Assembly (NCBI RefSeq): GCF_035634895.1
Contig: NZ_DASQCC010000152.1
Span: 10,080 to 74,079, forward strand
Length of the DNA: 64,000 bases
Direction: 5' to 3'
DNA from: Actinophytocola sp035634895
GTDB taxonomy: Bacteria > Actinomycetota > Actinomycetes > Mycobacteriales > Pseudonocardiaceae
Each line of letters begins with the position of its first letter. Position 1 is the first letter of the stretch. The translations under genes were made by a program, and so were the position numbers. The notes below the pieces were generated by a model. It was not told the DNA's origin. It saw only the letters and a list, made by a program, of their open reading frames with translations, and searched no databases. Below, piece after piece: positions 45,841 through 54,826 of this stretch.

Positions 45841-46547
45841 GGCGCCGCGCCGACGAACGCGTCGATCTCGCCGGTGAGCTGGTCCAGGTGCGCCGGCTCG
45901 AACACCTCGTAGTGGCCGGCGTCCAGCGTGGCGGTGCGTGCGTTCGGGGCCAGCTCACGCCATCGGGCCAGCGCGGTGGCCCGGCCGGAGATGCCGTCGT
46001 CGGCGTCCGTGCACGCCAGCAGCAGCACGCGGCCGGTGTACTCGCGTTCGGCGGCGTACGCGGCGAGCGCACGCACCTGTCCCTGGAAGGCGCGCTCGAC
46101 CCTGGCGACGGTGTGCTCGTCCGGCCGAGGGCCCAGGCCGGCCAGGATGAGCCGCCGGATGCGCTCGTCGTCGTCCTCGGTGGCCCGGCGGGGCAGCGGC
46201 GAGCTGTCCACGATCACCAGGTCGGGGCGGATGCCCCGTTCGGCGAGCCGCACGCACATCTCCCAGGCGACGGTGCCGCCGAGCGACCAGCCGAACACCA
46301 GCGCGGGGGAGCGGCCGGCCATCGCCGCCGCGGCGGAGTCGGCCATCGCCGCCACGCTGTCCTCCGGCTCGTCGCCCGGCACGAGACCGGCCGCGCGCAC
46401 CGCGAAGACGTTGTGGCTGCGGCCGAGATGGGACGCCAGCCGCAGGTACGGGTTCAGCCCGCCGCCGGCCCCCGGCAGCATCACGCACATCGGCCGGTCC
46501 TTGCGTCGCACGAGGGTGACGAGCCGGCCCGCCGCGTCGGCGCTCAC
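45837..46547 (-). CDS. Type II thioesterase-like alpha/beta hydrolase
   Basis: A 236-aa thioesterase. The nucleophile elbow is VFGWSLGGTVAW, the catalytic aspartate lies in LLLACTDADDG and the histidine in LDAGHYEVFEP. Its size and PGAGGGLNPY entry fit NRPS-linked thioesterases. The GTG start sits in the NRPS stop (GTGA). It may either edit mis-loaded carriers or be the release enzyme for the C-A-T protein, which lacks its own TE. The second TE, in C-T-TE, is separate. Confidence 0.9.
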   Translation of the reverse strand: MSADAAGRLVTLVRRKDRPMCVMLPGAGGGLNPYLRLASHLGRSHNVFAVRAAGLVPGDEPEDSVAAMADSAAAAMAGRSPALVFGWSLGGTVAWEMCVRLAERGIRPDLVIVDSSPLPRRATEDDDERIRRLILAGLGPRPDEHTVARVERAFQGQVRALAAYAAEREYTGRVLLLACTDADDGISGRATALARWRELAPNARTATLDAGHYEVFEPAHLDQLTGEIDAFVGAAP

Positions 46548-49500
46548 TGCCGCACCAGCTGGGCCAGCGTCGCCACGGTCGGCGAGCGGAAGAACTCGAC
46601 GAGCTGTACGGCCACCCCGTACCGCTCCTGCACCTGCCCCATGACGGCGAGGATGTTCAGCGAGTGGGCGCCGTACTCCAGCACCGGGCGGCCCCGCTCG
46701 ACCACGGGGACGTCGAGCACCTCGGCCCAGATCGCGGCCAGCTCCCGTTCCAGGTCGTCGGCGTACTCGGCGGCCGGGGCGGGCACGGCGGCCTGCTCGG
46801 CGCGCCGGAGCTCGGCCAGCGCCACGAGCGCCGCCCGGTCGGTCTTGCCACTGCGGGAGGTCGGCACCGACTCGATGTCGACGACCTCCGTGGGCACCAT
46901 GTATGCCGGCAGCCGGTCGGCGAGCGCGGCCAGGACCCGTTCGTGGTCGGGGGTCTCACCGGGCTCGGGCAGCAGGAAGAGCAGCGGCTGGCGGTCGGCG
47001 CCGTCACCGCGGACCGCGGCCACGGTCTGCCGCACGCCGGGCACTCCGGTGGCCACGGCCTCCAGCTCGCCGAGCTCCACGCGGTAACCGCGGATCTTCA
47101 CCTGGTTGTCGCGCCGGCCGAGGAAGACCAACGCACCGTGCTCGTCCCGCACCACGTGGTCGCCCGTGTGGTACAGCGTGCCGCCCGGCGCGAACCGGTC
47201 GGCACGGAACCGTTCGGCGGTCCGCTCCGGGTCGTTGACATAGCCCGACGCGGGCGCGGCGCCCCCGAGCAGCAGCTCACCCGCCACCCCGGCGGGGGCG
47301 AGGTGGCCGGTGTCGTCGACCACGTGCGCGGTCACGTTCGGCAGCGGCAGACCGATCGGGACGTGCCGTGCCCACGGCGGATCGGCCGCGGTCAACCGTG
47401 CCGTGGTCGCCGCGTTGGTCTCGGTCGGGCCGTAGTGGTTGACCAGCGTGCAGTGTGGATGGTCGGTGAGGAACGCGCGGATCTCCTCGTCCACCAGCAA
47501 CTGCTCACCGGACACGCACAGGTGCCGCAACGCCGGGAGATGCGCACGCTGTGCGCGTACCGACAACACGAACGGGCGCAGCGCCGCCACCGGCAGGTAC
47601 AGATGGGTCACCGCGGTGTCGGCGACCCGGCGCACCACCGCGGGGAGGTCGCGCCGGTCGGCCGGTTCGCGGGACACGACGGTCGCCCCCGCCAGCAGCG
47701 TGGGCATGATCTCCTGGTACGACACGTCGAAACCGGCGGGCGCGTACTGCAGGAAACGGCTGTCGGTGGTCATGTCCAGCGCGGCGATCTGCCAGGCGGC
47801 GAGGTTGAGCAGGGGCCGGTGTCCCATGAGGACACCCTTGGGCAGGCCGGTCGAGCCGGAGGTGAACATCACGTACACCGCGGACTCGGCCGTCGCGGCC
47901 GCCTCGACGTCCTTGTCGGACTCGACGTCGGCGGCCGTCACCACCTCGATCCCGTGCAGGCTGACGCCCGCGCCGATCACCACGCGGCAGCGTGACTGCC
48001 GCACCATGTACGACATCCGGTCCGCGGGCAGGCTCGCCTCCAGCGGCAGGTAGGTCGCGCCCCGCCGCAGGATCGCCAGGATCGACGCGACGGTCTCGGT
48101 GAGGGAGTCCAGCCGCAGCCCGACGACGTCGCCGGCGCCGACGCCGCGTTCGGCGAGACCCGCGGCGACGCGTGCCGCGGTACGGGAAAGCTCCGCATAG
48201 GTGAGTGCGCGGCCCGGTTCCGAGACGGCGACGGCGTCCGGTGTGCGTCGCGCGGTCTCGGCGAACCAGTCGTACAGCGTCGGCGCCGGCACGTGTGCCG
48301 GGTACCCGTCGTGACGCTCGCTCCGTACGGTCGACGCGTCGTCGAACAGCTCGGCGAGGGTCAGCGAACCGTCGCTCACCGCCCGGCGCAGGGCCGTGCG
48401 CAGTGAGTCCAGCAACCCGTCGGCGACCGCGGGCGGGATCAGCTCGCGGTCGTACTCAAGCTCGAGCAGCCACCGGCCGTCGGCCAGCGTGGCGCCGAGC
48501 CACAGGTCGAACTTGGCCGTGCCGTTGCCCGGCTCGTACGCGCCGACCACCGCGCCGGTCCCGGTGGCGGGGTCGAACGTGTCCTGCATGGCCAGCATGC
48601 AGGAGAACAGCGGGTTGCGGTCGCTCGGCCGGTCCGGCCGCGCCTTCGCCACCAGCTGGTTGAACGGCACGTCCACGGCGGCGCGGCAGTGGTCCACCGC
48701 GGCGCGGACGGTCTTGTCGAGGTGCTCGTCGACGGTCCGCGTCCAGTCCACGTCGACGGTGACCGGCAACGTGTTGACGAAGAACCCGCACAGGTCGAAC
48801 GCGCCGATCGTGCGTCGCGCGGTGAACGGGCTGCCGATCAGCACCTGGGGCACGCCGCCGTGCCGGGCGAGCACCGCGCCGTAGACGGCGGTCAGCGCCA
48901 CGAACGGGCTGACACCAAGCCGTTTGCAGGTGGCCTGGAACCGTGCGGTCTCGGTTTCGCCGAGGGTCCAGGAGATCCGCTGCCCGGCGAAACGTGTCTG
49001 CTGTGGACGGTCGGGCCGCGGGTACAGCACGAGCGGCGTGACCTCGCGCAGCCGCTCGGCCCACGCGGTGACCTGGTCGGCCGTGCGTGCCGAGCCGGCG
49101 GCACGGATCTGTGCGTCGAGCTCCTTGGCCAGCGTCGCCTCCCGCGCCACCCGCAGGGTCTCGACGTCCACCGGCCCGGCGAGCGCCCGGTCCAGGTCAC
49201 GCACGATGGGGCCCATGGACACGCCGTCGCCGACCAGGTGGTGCCCGCAGATCAGGACCGCGGCGGCACTGTCGTCGGCGGCACGCACGAACCCGAACCG
49301 GTACACCGGCCCCGCCGCCAGGTCGAACGGAGCGCGGCCGATGTCGCGGCCCAGCGCGGCCAGCGTGGCCGCGTACTCGGCGGGCGGCACGGTGACCGAC
49401 TCGAGCGGCAGGTCGTCCGCGGTGGGCGCCGGTTGGAGCACGGCGTGCATCTCCGGGTGCAGCCGGAACACCTGCCGCAGCGCCGGTTGCACGGTGACGA

Positions 49501-49687
49501 GGGCGACCAGTGCCCTGGTCACTGTCTCGGCCAGCGGGGCGGCGCACTTGGCCGGGTCGAGATCGAACTGGATGACCTGGTTGTAGATCTGCTTCGTCGG
49601 CACCAGGCTGTCCACCACCAGGAGCCCCTTCTGGGACTCGGTGAGGGGCAGCGTCGCCGGGCCGGCCAGCTGGAGTTCGGCTGTCAT
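46544..49687 (-). CDS. NRPS module, C-A-T
   Basis: A 1047-aa protein. The C domain (about 12-440) starts with LPLTESQKGLLVVDSLVP and has HHxxxDG as H149-H150-L-V-G-D154-G155. The A domain (about 455-955) has VMFTSGSTGLPKGV, GFDVSYQEIMPTLLAGA, LVNHYGPTETNAATT, LYHTGDHVVR, NQVKIRGYRVELGELE and SRSGKTDRAAL with the A10 lysine. The T domain (about 970-1045) has S1009 in LEYGAHSLNILAVM. Predicted pocket residues (D-V-Q-Y-C-S-H-A-A from my own alignment) match no code I know. It is the first gene of the four-gene operon ending at 43991, with all junctions GTGA. The C domain shows it accepts an upstream acyl or amino acid. Confidence 0.92.
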   Translation of the reverse strand: MTAELQLAGPATLPLTESQKGLLVVDSLVPTKQIYNQVIQFDLDPAKCAAPLAETVTRALVALVTVQPALRQVFRLHPEMHAVLQPAPTADDLPLESVTVPPAEYAATLAALGRDIGRAPFDLAAGPVYRFGFVRAADDSAAAVLICGHHLVGDGVSMGPIVRDLDRALAGPVDVETLRVAREATLAKELDAQIRAAGSARTADQVTAWAERLREVTPLVLYPRPDRPQQTRFAGQRISWTLGETETARFQATCKRLGVSPFVALTAVYGAVLARHGGVPQVLIGSPFTARRTIGAFDLCGFFVNTLPVTVDVDWTRTVDEHLDKTVRAAVDHCRAAVDVPFNQLVAKARPDRPSDRNPLFSCMLAMQDTFDPATGTGAVVGAYEPGNGTAKFDLWLGATLADGRWLLELEYDRELIPPAVADGLLDSLRTALRRAVSDGSLTLAELFDDASTVRSERHDGYPAHVPAPTLYDWFAETARRTPDAVAVSEPGRALTYAELSRTAARVAAGLAERGVGAGDVVGLRLDSLTETVASILAILRRGATYLPLEASLPADRMSYMVRQSRCRVVIGAGVSLHGIEVVTAADVESDKDVEAAATAESAVYVMFTSGSTGLPKGVLMGHRPLLNLAAWQIAALDMTTDSRFLQYAPAGFDVSYQEIMPTLLAGATVVSREPADRRDLPAVVRRVADTAVTHLYLPVAALRPFVLSVRAQRAHLPALRHLCVSGEQLLVDEEIRAFLTDHPHCTLVNHYGPTETNAATTARLTAADPPWARHVPIGLPLPNVTAHVVDDTGHLAPAGVAGELLLGGAAPASGYVNDPERTAERFRADRFAPGGTLYHTGDHVVRDEHGALVFLGRRDNQVKIRGYRVELGELEAVATGVPGVRQTVAAVRGDGADRQPLLFLLPEPGETPDHERVLAALADRLPAYMVPTEVVDIESVPTSRSGKTDRAALVALAELRRAEQAAVPAPAAEYADDLERELAAIWAEVLDVPVVERGRPVLEYGAHSLNILAVMGQVQERYGVAVQLVEFFRSPTVATLAQLVRQ

Positions 49688-49712
49688 GCCGTGAGGATCG
49701 CCAGCGGCGGTG

Positions 49713-49803
49713 TACCGCCGATGTTCCGGTGATGCAGATGTGTTGTGGCGCTCGCGCCCGGCCGGCGAAACACCGGCGTCGTATCGCGAGCACATCGGTG
49801 GTA
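49713..49803. repeat. Spaced inverted repeat between NRPS and proB
   Basis: TACCGCCGATGT (49713-49724) and ACATCGGTGGTA (49792-49803) match as inverted copies in 11 of 12 positions, with CCGGTG and CACCGG nested inside. The 67-base spacer is long for a regulator site. The element fills the promoter region between two divergent operons, so it could hold two half-sites for a shared regulator or be chance. Confidence 0.35.
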
Positions 49804-49829
49804 CATCCGCGGCGGCGAGCATCTGCCGC

Positions 49830-50960
49830 ATGTCGACCAACACGTCGCCGGCCACCGAGATGCTTGCCGATGGCCTGGACTCGCCGGGTGACCGCGTGGT
49901 GCTCAAGATAGGCACGTCCTCGCTCATCACCGACGGGGGGCTGGACGCGGACAAGCTCGACCGGCTGTGCGAGACCGTCCACAGAGGACTTCTCGCCGGC
50001 CTGCGCCCGGTGCTGCTCGCGTCCGGGGCGATCGCACTCGGGCGCACCGAACACCCGGCCCTGGCCGCGGACGACCCGGTGGCGCTGCAGGTGTCTGCCG
50101 CACTCGGCCAGTCGCGGCTGTACTCGGCGATCCAGGCCGCGTTCGCCGGCCGGGGCGTGCGGACCGGACAGCTCCTGCTCACCCCGCCCGACCTGGTCGA
50201 CGCGGAACGTGGCGGCGGTGTCCGGCACACCCTGGAGGCCATGCTGGCACTGGGCATCGTGCCGGTGGTCAACGAGAACGACGCGCTCGGCGTGCGCAAC
50301 AACGACGTACTCGCCGCGCTGCTGGGCGGTTACCTCCAGGCCGGGCTGCTGCTGTTGCTGACCAACGTGCCCGGCCTCTACGACAGCAACCCGAAGCTGT
50401 CCGCCGGCGCCCGGCACATCGAGGAGGTGCCGGTGCTGACCGCCGAGACCGAACGCCTGGCCGGCGACTCGGTCGGCGACGGCGGCACGGGTGGCATGCG
50501 GATGAAGCTCGGCGCGTGCTGGATCGCGACGTTCAGCGGGGTGCGCACGGTGATCGCGGAGAGCGCGGACCCCGACGTGCTGGTGGCCACCCACCGCGGC
50601 CGGCTGGCGGGCACGGTGTTCCACCCCCGCGCGGTCACCGGTGCGACACCCGGCATCGGGACGCTGTGGCGCGCGTTCCGGACCCCGCCCGTCGGCACAC
50701 TGCACTGCACCCCGGCCGGCCGTGCGGTCGTCACGCGTGGCGAGACCGTGCGCCACCACCACGTCGCCGCGACACACGGCACCCTCGCGCCCGGCGACGT
50801 GGTCGACATCTGCGACCAGCACGGGCGAGTGCTCGCCCGTGGCCCGGTGAGCCGCGCCGTCGAGCCCGGCGGTCCGCCGACCGCCCCCGTCGTCATCGGC
50901 GGCGACTACGTACAGATCGGCGACCACGTACAGATCACGGAGGACCCGACATGTCAGTGA
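49830..50960 (+). CDS. proB: Glutamate 5-kinase
   Basis: A 376-aa ProB, start taken at ATG 49830 since the longer in-frame ATG at 49710 adds 40 low-complexity residues. The amino-acid-kinase domain has VLKIGTSSLITDGGLD, LLASGAIALGRTEHP, VVNENDALGVRNNDVLAA and GTGGMRMKLGACWIA. The C-terminal quarter is a PUA domain (GRAVVTRGETVRHHHVAA). It phosphorylates glutamate for ProA. Placed next to ProA and an aminotransferase and divergent from the NRPS operon, it is probably a cluster-specific second copy that makes glutamate 5-semialdehyde. The chromosome presumably has another copy for proline. Confidence 0.9.
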   Translation: MSTNTSPATEMLADGLDSPGDRVVLKIGTSSLITDGGLDADKLDRLCETVHRGLLAGLRPVLLASGAIALGRTEHPALAADDPVALQVSAALGQSRLYSAIQAAFAGRGVRTGQLLLTPPDLVDAERGGGVRHTLEAMLALGIVPVVNENDALGVRNNDVLAALLGGYLQAGLLLLLTNVPGLYDSNPKLSAGARHIEEVPVLTAETERLAGDSVGDGGTGGMRMKLGACWIATFSGVRTVIAESADPDVLVATHRGRLAGTVFHPRAVTGATPGIGTLWRAFRTPPVGTLHCTPAGRAVVTRGETVRHHHVAATHGTLAPGDVVDICDQHGRVLARGPVSRAVEPGGPPTAPVVIGGDYVQIGDHVQITEDPTCQ

Positions 50961-52201
50961 CCGATGTCTGCCGCGCCGCGGCAGCGGCCTGGGCCGGGGT
51001 CAAATGGCTGACCACCGCACGGAAGAACGCGCTGCTGCTGGACATGGCGCACGCGATCGAGGAGCACCGGGAGAAGATCATCGCGGCCAACGACACGGAC
51101 GTGGCCGCCGCCCGGGAGGCCGGCATCTCGACCACCCTCGTCGACCGGCTGACCCTGACCGAGCGCCGCATGGGTGGCCTGGTCTCGGCCATCCGGACGA
51201 TCGCGGACCTGCCCGACCCGGTCGGCCAGGTGGTCGGCGGCTGGACCCGGCCCAACGGCCTGCTCGTCGAGCAGGTCCGCGAGCCACTCGGCGTGGTCGC
51301 GGTGATCTACGAGGCCAGGCCCAACGTCACCGCCGAGGTCGCCGCGCTGTGCGTGAAGTCCGGCAACTGCGCGGTGCTGCGTGGTTCGTCGATGGCCATG
51401 GCGACGAACACGGCGATCATGGCGGCACTGGACAGCGCGATCGAGCGGTACGAGGACGTGCCGGCCGCCGTCGTCCAGCTGGTCACCGACCCGTCCCGTG
51501 AGGCGGCCCTGGAGCTGATGCGGGCCAAGGAGTTCGTGGACCTGCTCGTGCCGCGCGGCGGCCCGGAGCTGATCGACTCCGTGGAACGCAACGCGACCGT
51601 GCCGACGGTGATCGACGGCGCCGGGAACTGCCACGTCTACATCGACGGCTCGGCGGACCGGGACATGGCCGCCGCGGTCGCGGTCAACGCCAAGACCTCC
51701 CGCCCCAGCGTGTGCAACGCGATGGAGACGTTGCTGGTACACGAGGAGCTGGCACGCGACTGGCTGCCCGGCGTACTCGACGAGCTGGCCGGCGCGGGGG
51801 TGGAGATCCGCGGCGACGCGACGGTCTGCGAGGTCTGGCCCAAGGCGGTGGCCGCACGCGAGGAGGACTGGGGCACCGAGTACCTCGACCTGGTCCTGGC
51901 CGTACGGGTCGTCCCGGACGTGACGGCCGCGATCGCGCACATCGACCGATGGGGCACGTCGAACGCCGAGGCCATCGTGACGCGCGACATCGACGTCGCC
52001 CGCCGCTTCGCCCGCGAGGTCGACTCCGGCAGCGTGTTCGTCAACACCTCGACCCGCTACTCCGACGGCGGCGAGTACGGCTATGGCGTGGAGATCGGCG
52101 TGTCCACACAGAAGCTGCACGTACGCGGCCCGATGGGTTTGGCGGCGTTGACCACCGTGAAGAACGTCGTCTGGGGCACCGGACAGACGAGGGTCGTGTA
52201 G
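50951..52201 (+). CDS. proA: Gamma-glutamyl phosphate reductase
   Basis: A 416-aa ProA of the aldehyde-dehydrogenase fold, starting at ATG 50951 and overlapping ProB by 10 nt. It has VVAVIYEARPNVTAEVAALC, the KSGNCAVLRGSS stretch, VPTVIDGAGNCHVYID and the catalytic cysteine region in SRPSVCNAMETLLVH. Together with ProB it makes glutamate 5-semialdehyde, in equilibrium with 1-pyrroline-5-carboxylate. No proC follows; an aminotransferase does, so the semialdehyde may be aminated to ornithine, a substrate for the N-monooxygenase, or used directly. Confidence 0.9.
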   Translation: MSVTDVCRAAAAAWAGVKWLTTARKNALLLDMAHAIEEHREKIIAANDTDVAAAREAGISTTLVDRLTLTERRMGGLVSAIRTIADLPDPVGQVVGGWTRPNGLLVEQVREPLGVVAVIYEARPNVTAEVAALCVKSGNCAVLRGSSMAMATNTAIMAALDSAIERYEDVPAAVVQLVTDPSREAALELMRAKEFVDLLVPRGGPELIDSVERNATVPTVIDGAGNCHVYIDGSADRDMAAAVAVNAKTSRPSVCNAMETLLVHEELARDWLPGVLDELAGAGVEIRGDATVCEVWPKAVAAREEDWGTEYLDLVLAVRVVPDVTAAIAHIDRWGTSNAEAIVTRDIDVARRFAREVDSGSVFVNTSTRYSDGGEYGYGVEIGVSTQKLHVRGPMGLAALTTVKNVVWGTGQTRVV

Positions 52202-52209
52202 GGGAGCCG

Positions 52210-53388
52210 ATGAGTTCACTGTCGCCGGTAGAGGAAGCGATCCGCCCGTCGTCCCTTGTGGACGACGCGGCGCAGGCGTTGTCCATCAAACACAACAACC
52301 TGGTCTACGAACTGCGTGCCGCCGGGCACGACATCATCACCCTGTCCCTAGGCGAGGCGTTCTTCGACCTCCCAACGCCCCGGTTCGACGACCTCGCGCA
52401 GCAAGGCCTGCACCACTACTCACACTCCCGCGGCCTGCCACAGCTGCGGCAGCGGCTGGCCACCTACTGGGCCGACTACGACGTCCCGGTGGACCCGGAA
52501 CGCGAGATCATCGTCACCGCCGGCTCCAAGATCGCGATCTACATGGCGTTGCTGGCGGTACTCGAACCCGGCGACGAGGTGCTCATCCCCGAGCCGTTCT
52601 GGCTGAGCTACCCCGAACAGGTGCGCCTCTGCCGCGGCGTGCCGGTACTGGTGCCACACGACGTGAGCGTGTTCGACCTGGGCCGGTACGTCACAACCCG
52701 CACCCGAGCCGTCGTGATCAACAACCCGAACAACCCGTCCGGCCGCGTACACACCGACGCCGAGCTGGCGTTCGTCCACGACCTGGCGGACACCCGCGGC
52801 CTCGTGGTCATCGCTGACGAGGCGTACCACGAGTTCGTGCCGCCGGAGACCCCGTTCCGGGCATGCGGCTCGTTCGATCCGGAGCTAAGGCACACCATCA
52901 CGGTCAACTCGATGTCCAAGAACTACGGGGTGTCGGGTTGGCGGGTCGGCTACCTGATCGCGCACCGCGGCCTCATCGACCAGATCCTGAAGATCAACCA
53001 ACACCTGGTCACCTGTGCGCCAACCATTCTTTCTTGCTACCTGGCCGAACACTTCGACGACATCCTGGCGATCACAAGGCCGCAGATCCGCCGGGTCGTG
53101 GAACTGCGCCGCGAGGTAGCGGGCCAACTGTCCGACATCGGCATCGCGACACTCCCCGGCTCAGCGACCTTCTACCTGTTCGCCTCACTGGGAAGGTCCA
53201 CTTTGGACTCGGTGCAGTTTGCCACCCGTCTACTACAGGAGCACTCGGTCAGCGTAGTAGCCGGCATCGCATACGGCGACTCCTGCGACCGCCACATCCG
53301 CATCTCCGTCGGCACGGAGTCCCCATACCGCGTGGCAAGAGGAATCGCAGCGATCCGAAACCTGATCGACGTCACAAGCCGCCCGTGA
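52210..53388 (+). CDS. PLP-dependent aminotransferase, class I/II
   Basis: A 392-aa fold-type I aminotransferase of the aspartate-aminotransferase subfamily, starting at ATG 52210, 8 bases after ProA. PLP site residues are seen in NNPNNPSGRVHTD, IADEAYHEF (aspartate to the pyridine nitrogen), NSMSKNYGVSGWRVGYL (Schiff-base lysine) and the C-terminal HIRISVGTES arginine. It probably acts on the ProBA product or on a keto acid of the pathway. Class I enzymes are not the usual ornithine aminotransferases (class III), so the ornithine reading is a hypothesis. Confidence 0.9.
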   Translation: MSSLSPVEEAIRPSSLVDDAAQALSIKHNNLVYELRAAGHDIITLSLGEAFFDLPTPRFDDLAQQGLHHYSHSRGLPQLRQRLATYWADYDVPVDPEREIIVTAGSKIAIYMALLAVLEPGDEVLIPEPFWLSYPEQVRLCRGVPVLVPHDVSVFDLGRYVTTRTRAVVINNPNNPSGRVHTDAELAFVHDLADTRGLVVIADEAYHEFVPPETPFRACGSFDPELRHTITVNSMSKNYGVSGWRVGYLIAHRGLIDQILKINQHLVTCAPTILSCYLAEHFDDILAITRPQIRRVVELRREVAGQLSDIGIATLPGSATFYLFASLGRSTLDSVQFATRLLQEHSVSVVAGIAYGDSCDRHIRISVGTESPYRVARGIAAIRNLIDVTSRP

Positions 53389-53797
53389 CCGCCCGCGGAA
53401 CCGACCGACTGATGTCCTCCCGGAGAACACCCACCCTCGCCGTAAGGAACAGAGACACGCTCGTCGAACACCGAAGACGCGGACTCCATCGCCAGTTGCT
53501 CCCGAACCGCGCAGCCTGGGCGGCCTTGCTGGCGGCATTCCCCCACTGGAGCAGGGCCGGTGCCGCCTGCTGCCACCGGCGCCCGTCCGAAAATTTTCGA
53601 AAACCGGTCGAATCAGGGCGAAGATCGATTTGCCCGCACAAATGATCGCGTGCGACAAATGCGCCGGGATGTTTCCGCGTACTACGCTCCTGAGTTGGGT
53701 TCACCCTGACAATCCCCCTTCATTGGTCACCGCACCTCAGGTGTGGATATCGAGCGACAGTCGTTCGTGGTTGTCCGGGGTTCCTGAAGGGAAGATC
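53389..53797. other. Intergenic region with a perfect palindrome
   Basis: No gene is recognisable in these 409 bases. A perfect 12-bp palindrome, CGAAAATTTTCG, lies at 53588-53599, a notable AT-rich core in this GC-rich DNA, about 200 bases upstream of the desaturase start. It could be an operator. The region is also poorer in G+C toward its 3' end, which fits a promoter area. Confidence 0.5.
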
Positions 53798-54826
53798 ATG
53801 GCCACCATCAGCAATATCCCTCCGCTCGGTGACGACGAGGTCGCCCGGCTCGATGCCGCCGAGAACACGATTCTGGCGCCCGTCCGGGGCGCTGACCCGC
53901 GGCGATCGCTCGCCAAAGAGTATTTCGTGAAGAAACCCAGTCGCTTCACGGCGAAGTTCCTGGCCGGTGTCGTGCTGATCGCGGTCTCGTGGTCGGTGAT
54001 CGCTTTACAGCCCGTCTGGCCCGCCGTCGTCCTTGCCGCCGTGGTGAGTGGGCTGATGTACGCGTACCTGGTCGAGCTGCAGCACGAGTGTCTGCACGAG
54101 CACGCCTACCGCAGCCGCGCGTTGAACCGGCTGTGCGGTGTGCTCGCCGGGGTGTTCATGTTCAGCTCGTTCTGGCACTACAAGCACGATCACCTGCGGC
54201 ACCACGCGTTCCTCGGCACCCCGCAGAACCGCGAGTTCTTCAACTACCGGTTCCGCGACCTGCACCGCTGGTACGGCCTCGGGTTCCTGCTGGCCGCCCT
54301 GCACCCCGGCCGCTACGCCACCACCGGACGGGACATGGTGCGCTCGCTCGCCGGCCGGTCCATCCGCGACGTGCCAAGGCTGCTGGACCTCCGCAAGATC
54401 CGTGCCGAGTACCGGCTGCTGGCGGTGCTGCTCGCCGGTGCGGTCGCCTACACCGTGATCACCGGCGACCTGTTCTTCGTCTTCGCGTGGTGGCTGCCGA
54501 CGCTGCTGGTGGCTGAGCCGACCCACTTCCTCATCGAGCTGCCGGAACACTTCGGCCTCAACACGCAGTCCGACCCGAACGTGCTGACCAACACCCGCAC
54601 CATCAAGGGCGCGTCCCGTTTCGCGCGGTGGTTCACCAACTACAACAACCTGCACACCGCACACCACTACCACCAGGGTGTCCCGATGGCACAGATCGAG
54701 AACCTGCACACGCTCATCGCGGACCGGGTCGTGCCGGTCGAGACCACCTACTGGCGCTTCTACCGCAAGGTGATCACCGGCGAGGTCAGGTACCAGGACT
54801 TCGACGGGACGTGCATGACCCGCTGA
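53798..54826 (+). CDS. Membrane fatty acid desaturase
   Basis: A 342-aa membrane di-iron desaturase starting at ATG 53798 after GAAGGGAAG. The three histidine boxes are HECLHEH, HDHLRHH and HTAHH, in the order and spacing of the FA_desaturase family. About four hydrophobic helices (VVLIAVSWSVIALQ, VVLAAVVSGLMYAYL, LLAVLLAGAVAYTV, LFFVFAWWLPTLLVA) surround them. Relatives act on fatty acids, or in BGCs on carrier-bound amino acids or their carbons. It is on the same strand as ProB-ProA-aminotransferase but 409 bases away. It may be a tailoring enzyme. Its end overlaps the convergent flavoprotein by 41 nt. Confidence 0.88.
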   Translation: MATISNIPPLGDDEVARLDAAENTILAPVRGADPRRSLAKEYFVKKPSRFTAKFLAGVVLIAVSWSVIALQPVWPAVVLAAVVSGLMYAYLVELQHECLHEHAYRSRALNRLCGVLAGVFMFSSFWHYKHDHLRHHAFLGTPQNREFFNYRFRDLHRWYGLGFLLAALHPGRYATTGRDMVRSLAGRSIRDVPRLLDLRKIRAEYRLLAVLLAGAVAYTVITGDLFFVFAWWLPTLLVAEPTHFLIELPEHFGLNTQSDPNVLTNTRTIKGASRFARWFTNYNNLHTAHHYHQGVPMAQIENLHTLIADRVVPVETTYWRFYRKVITGEVRYQDFDGTCMTR

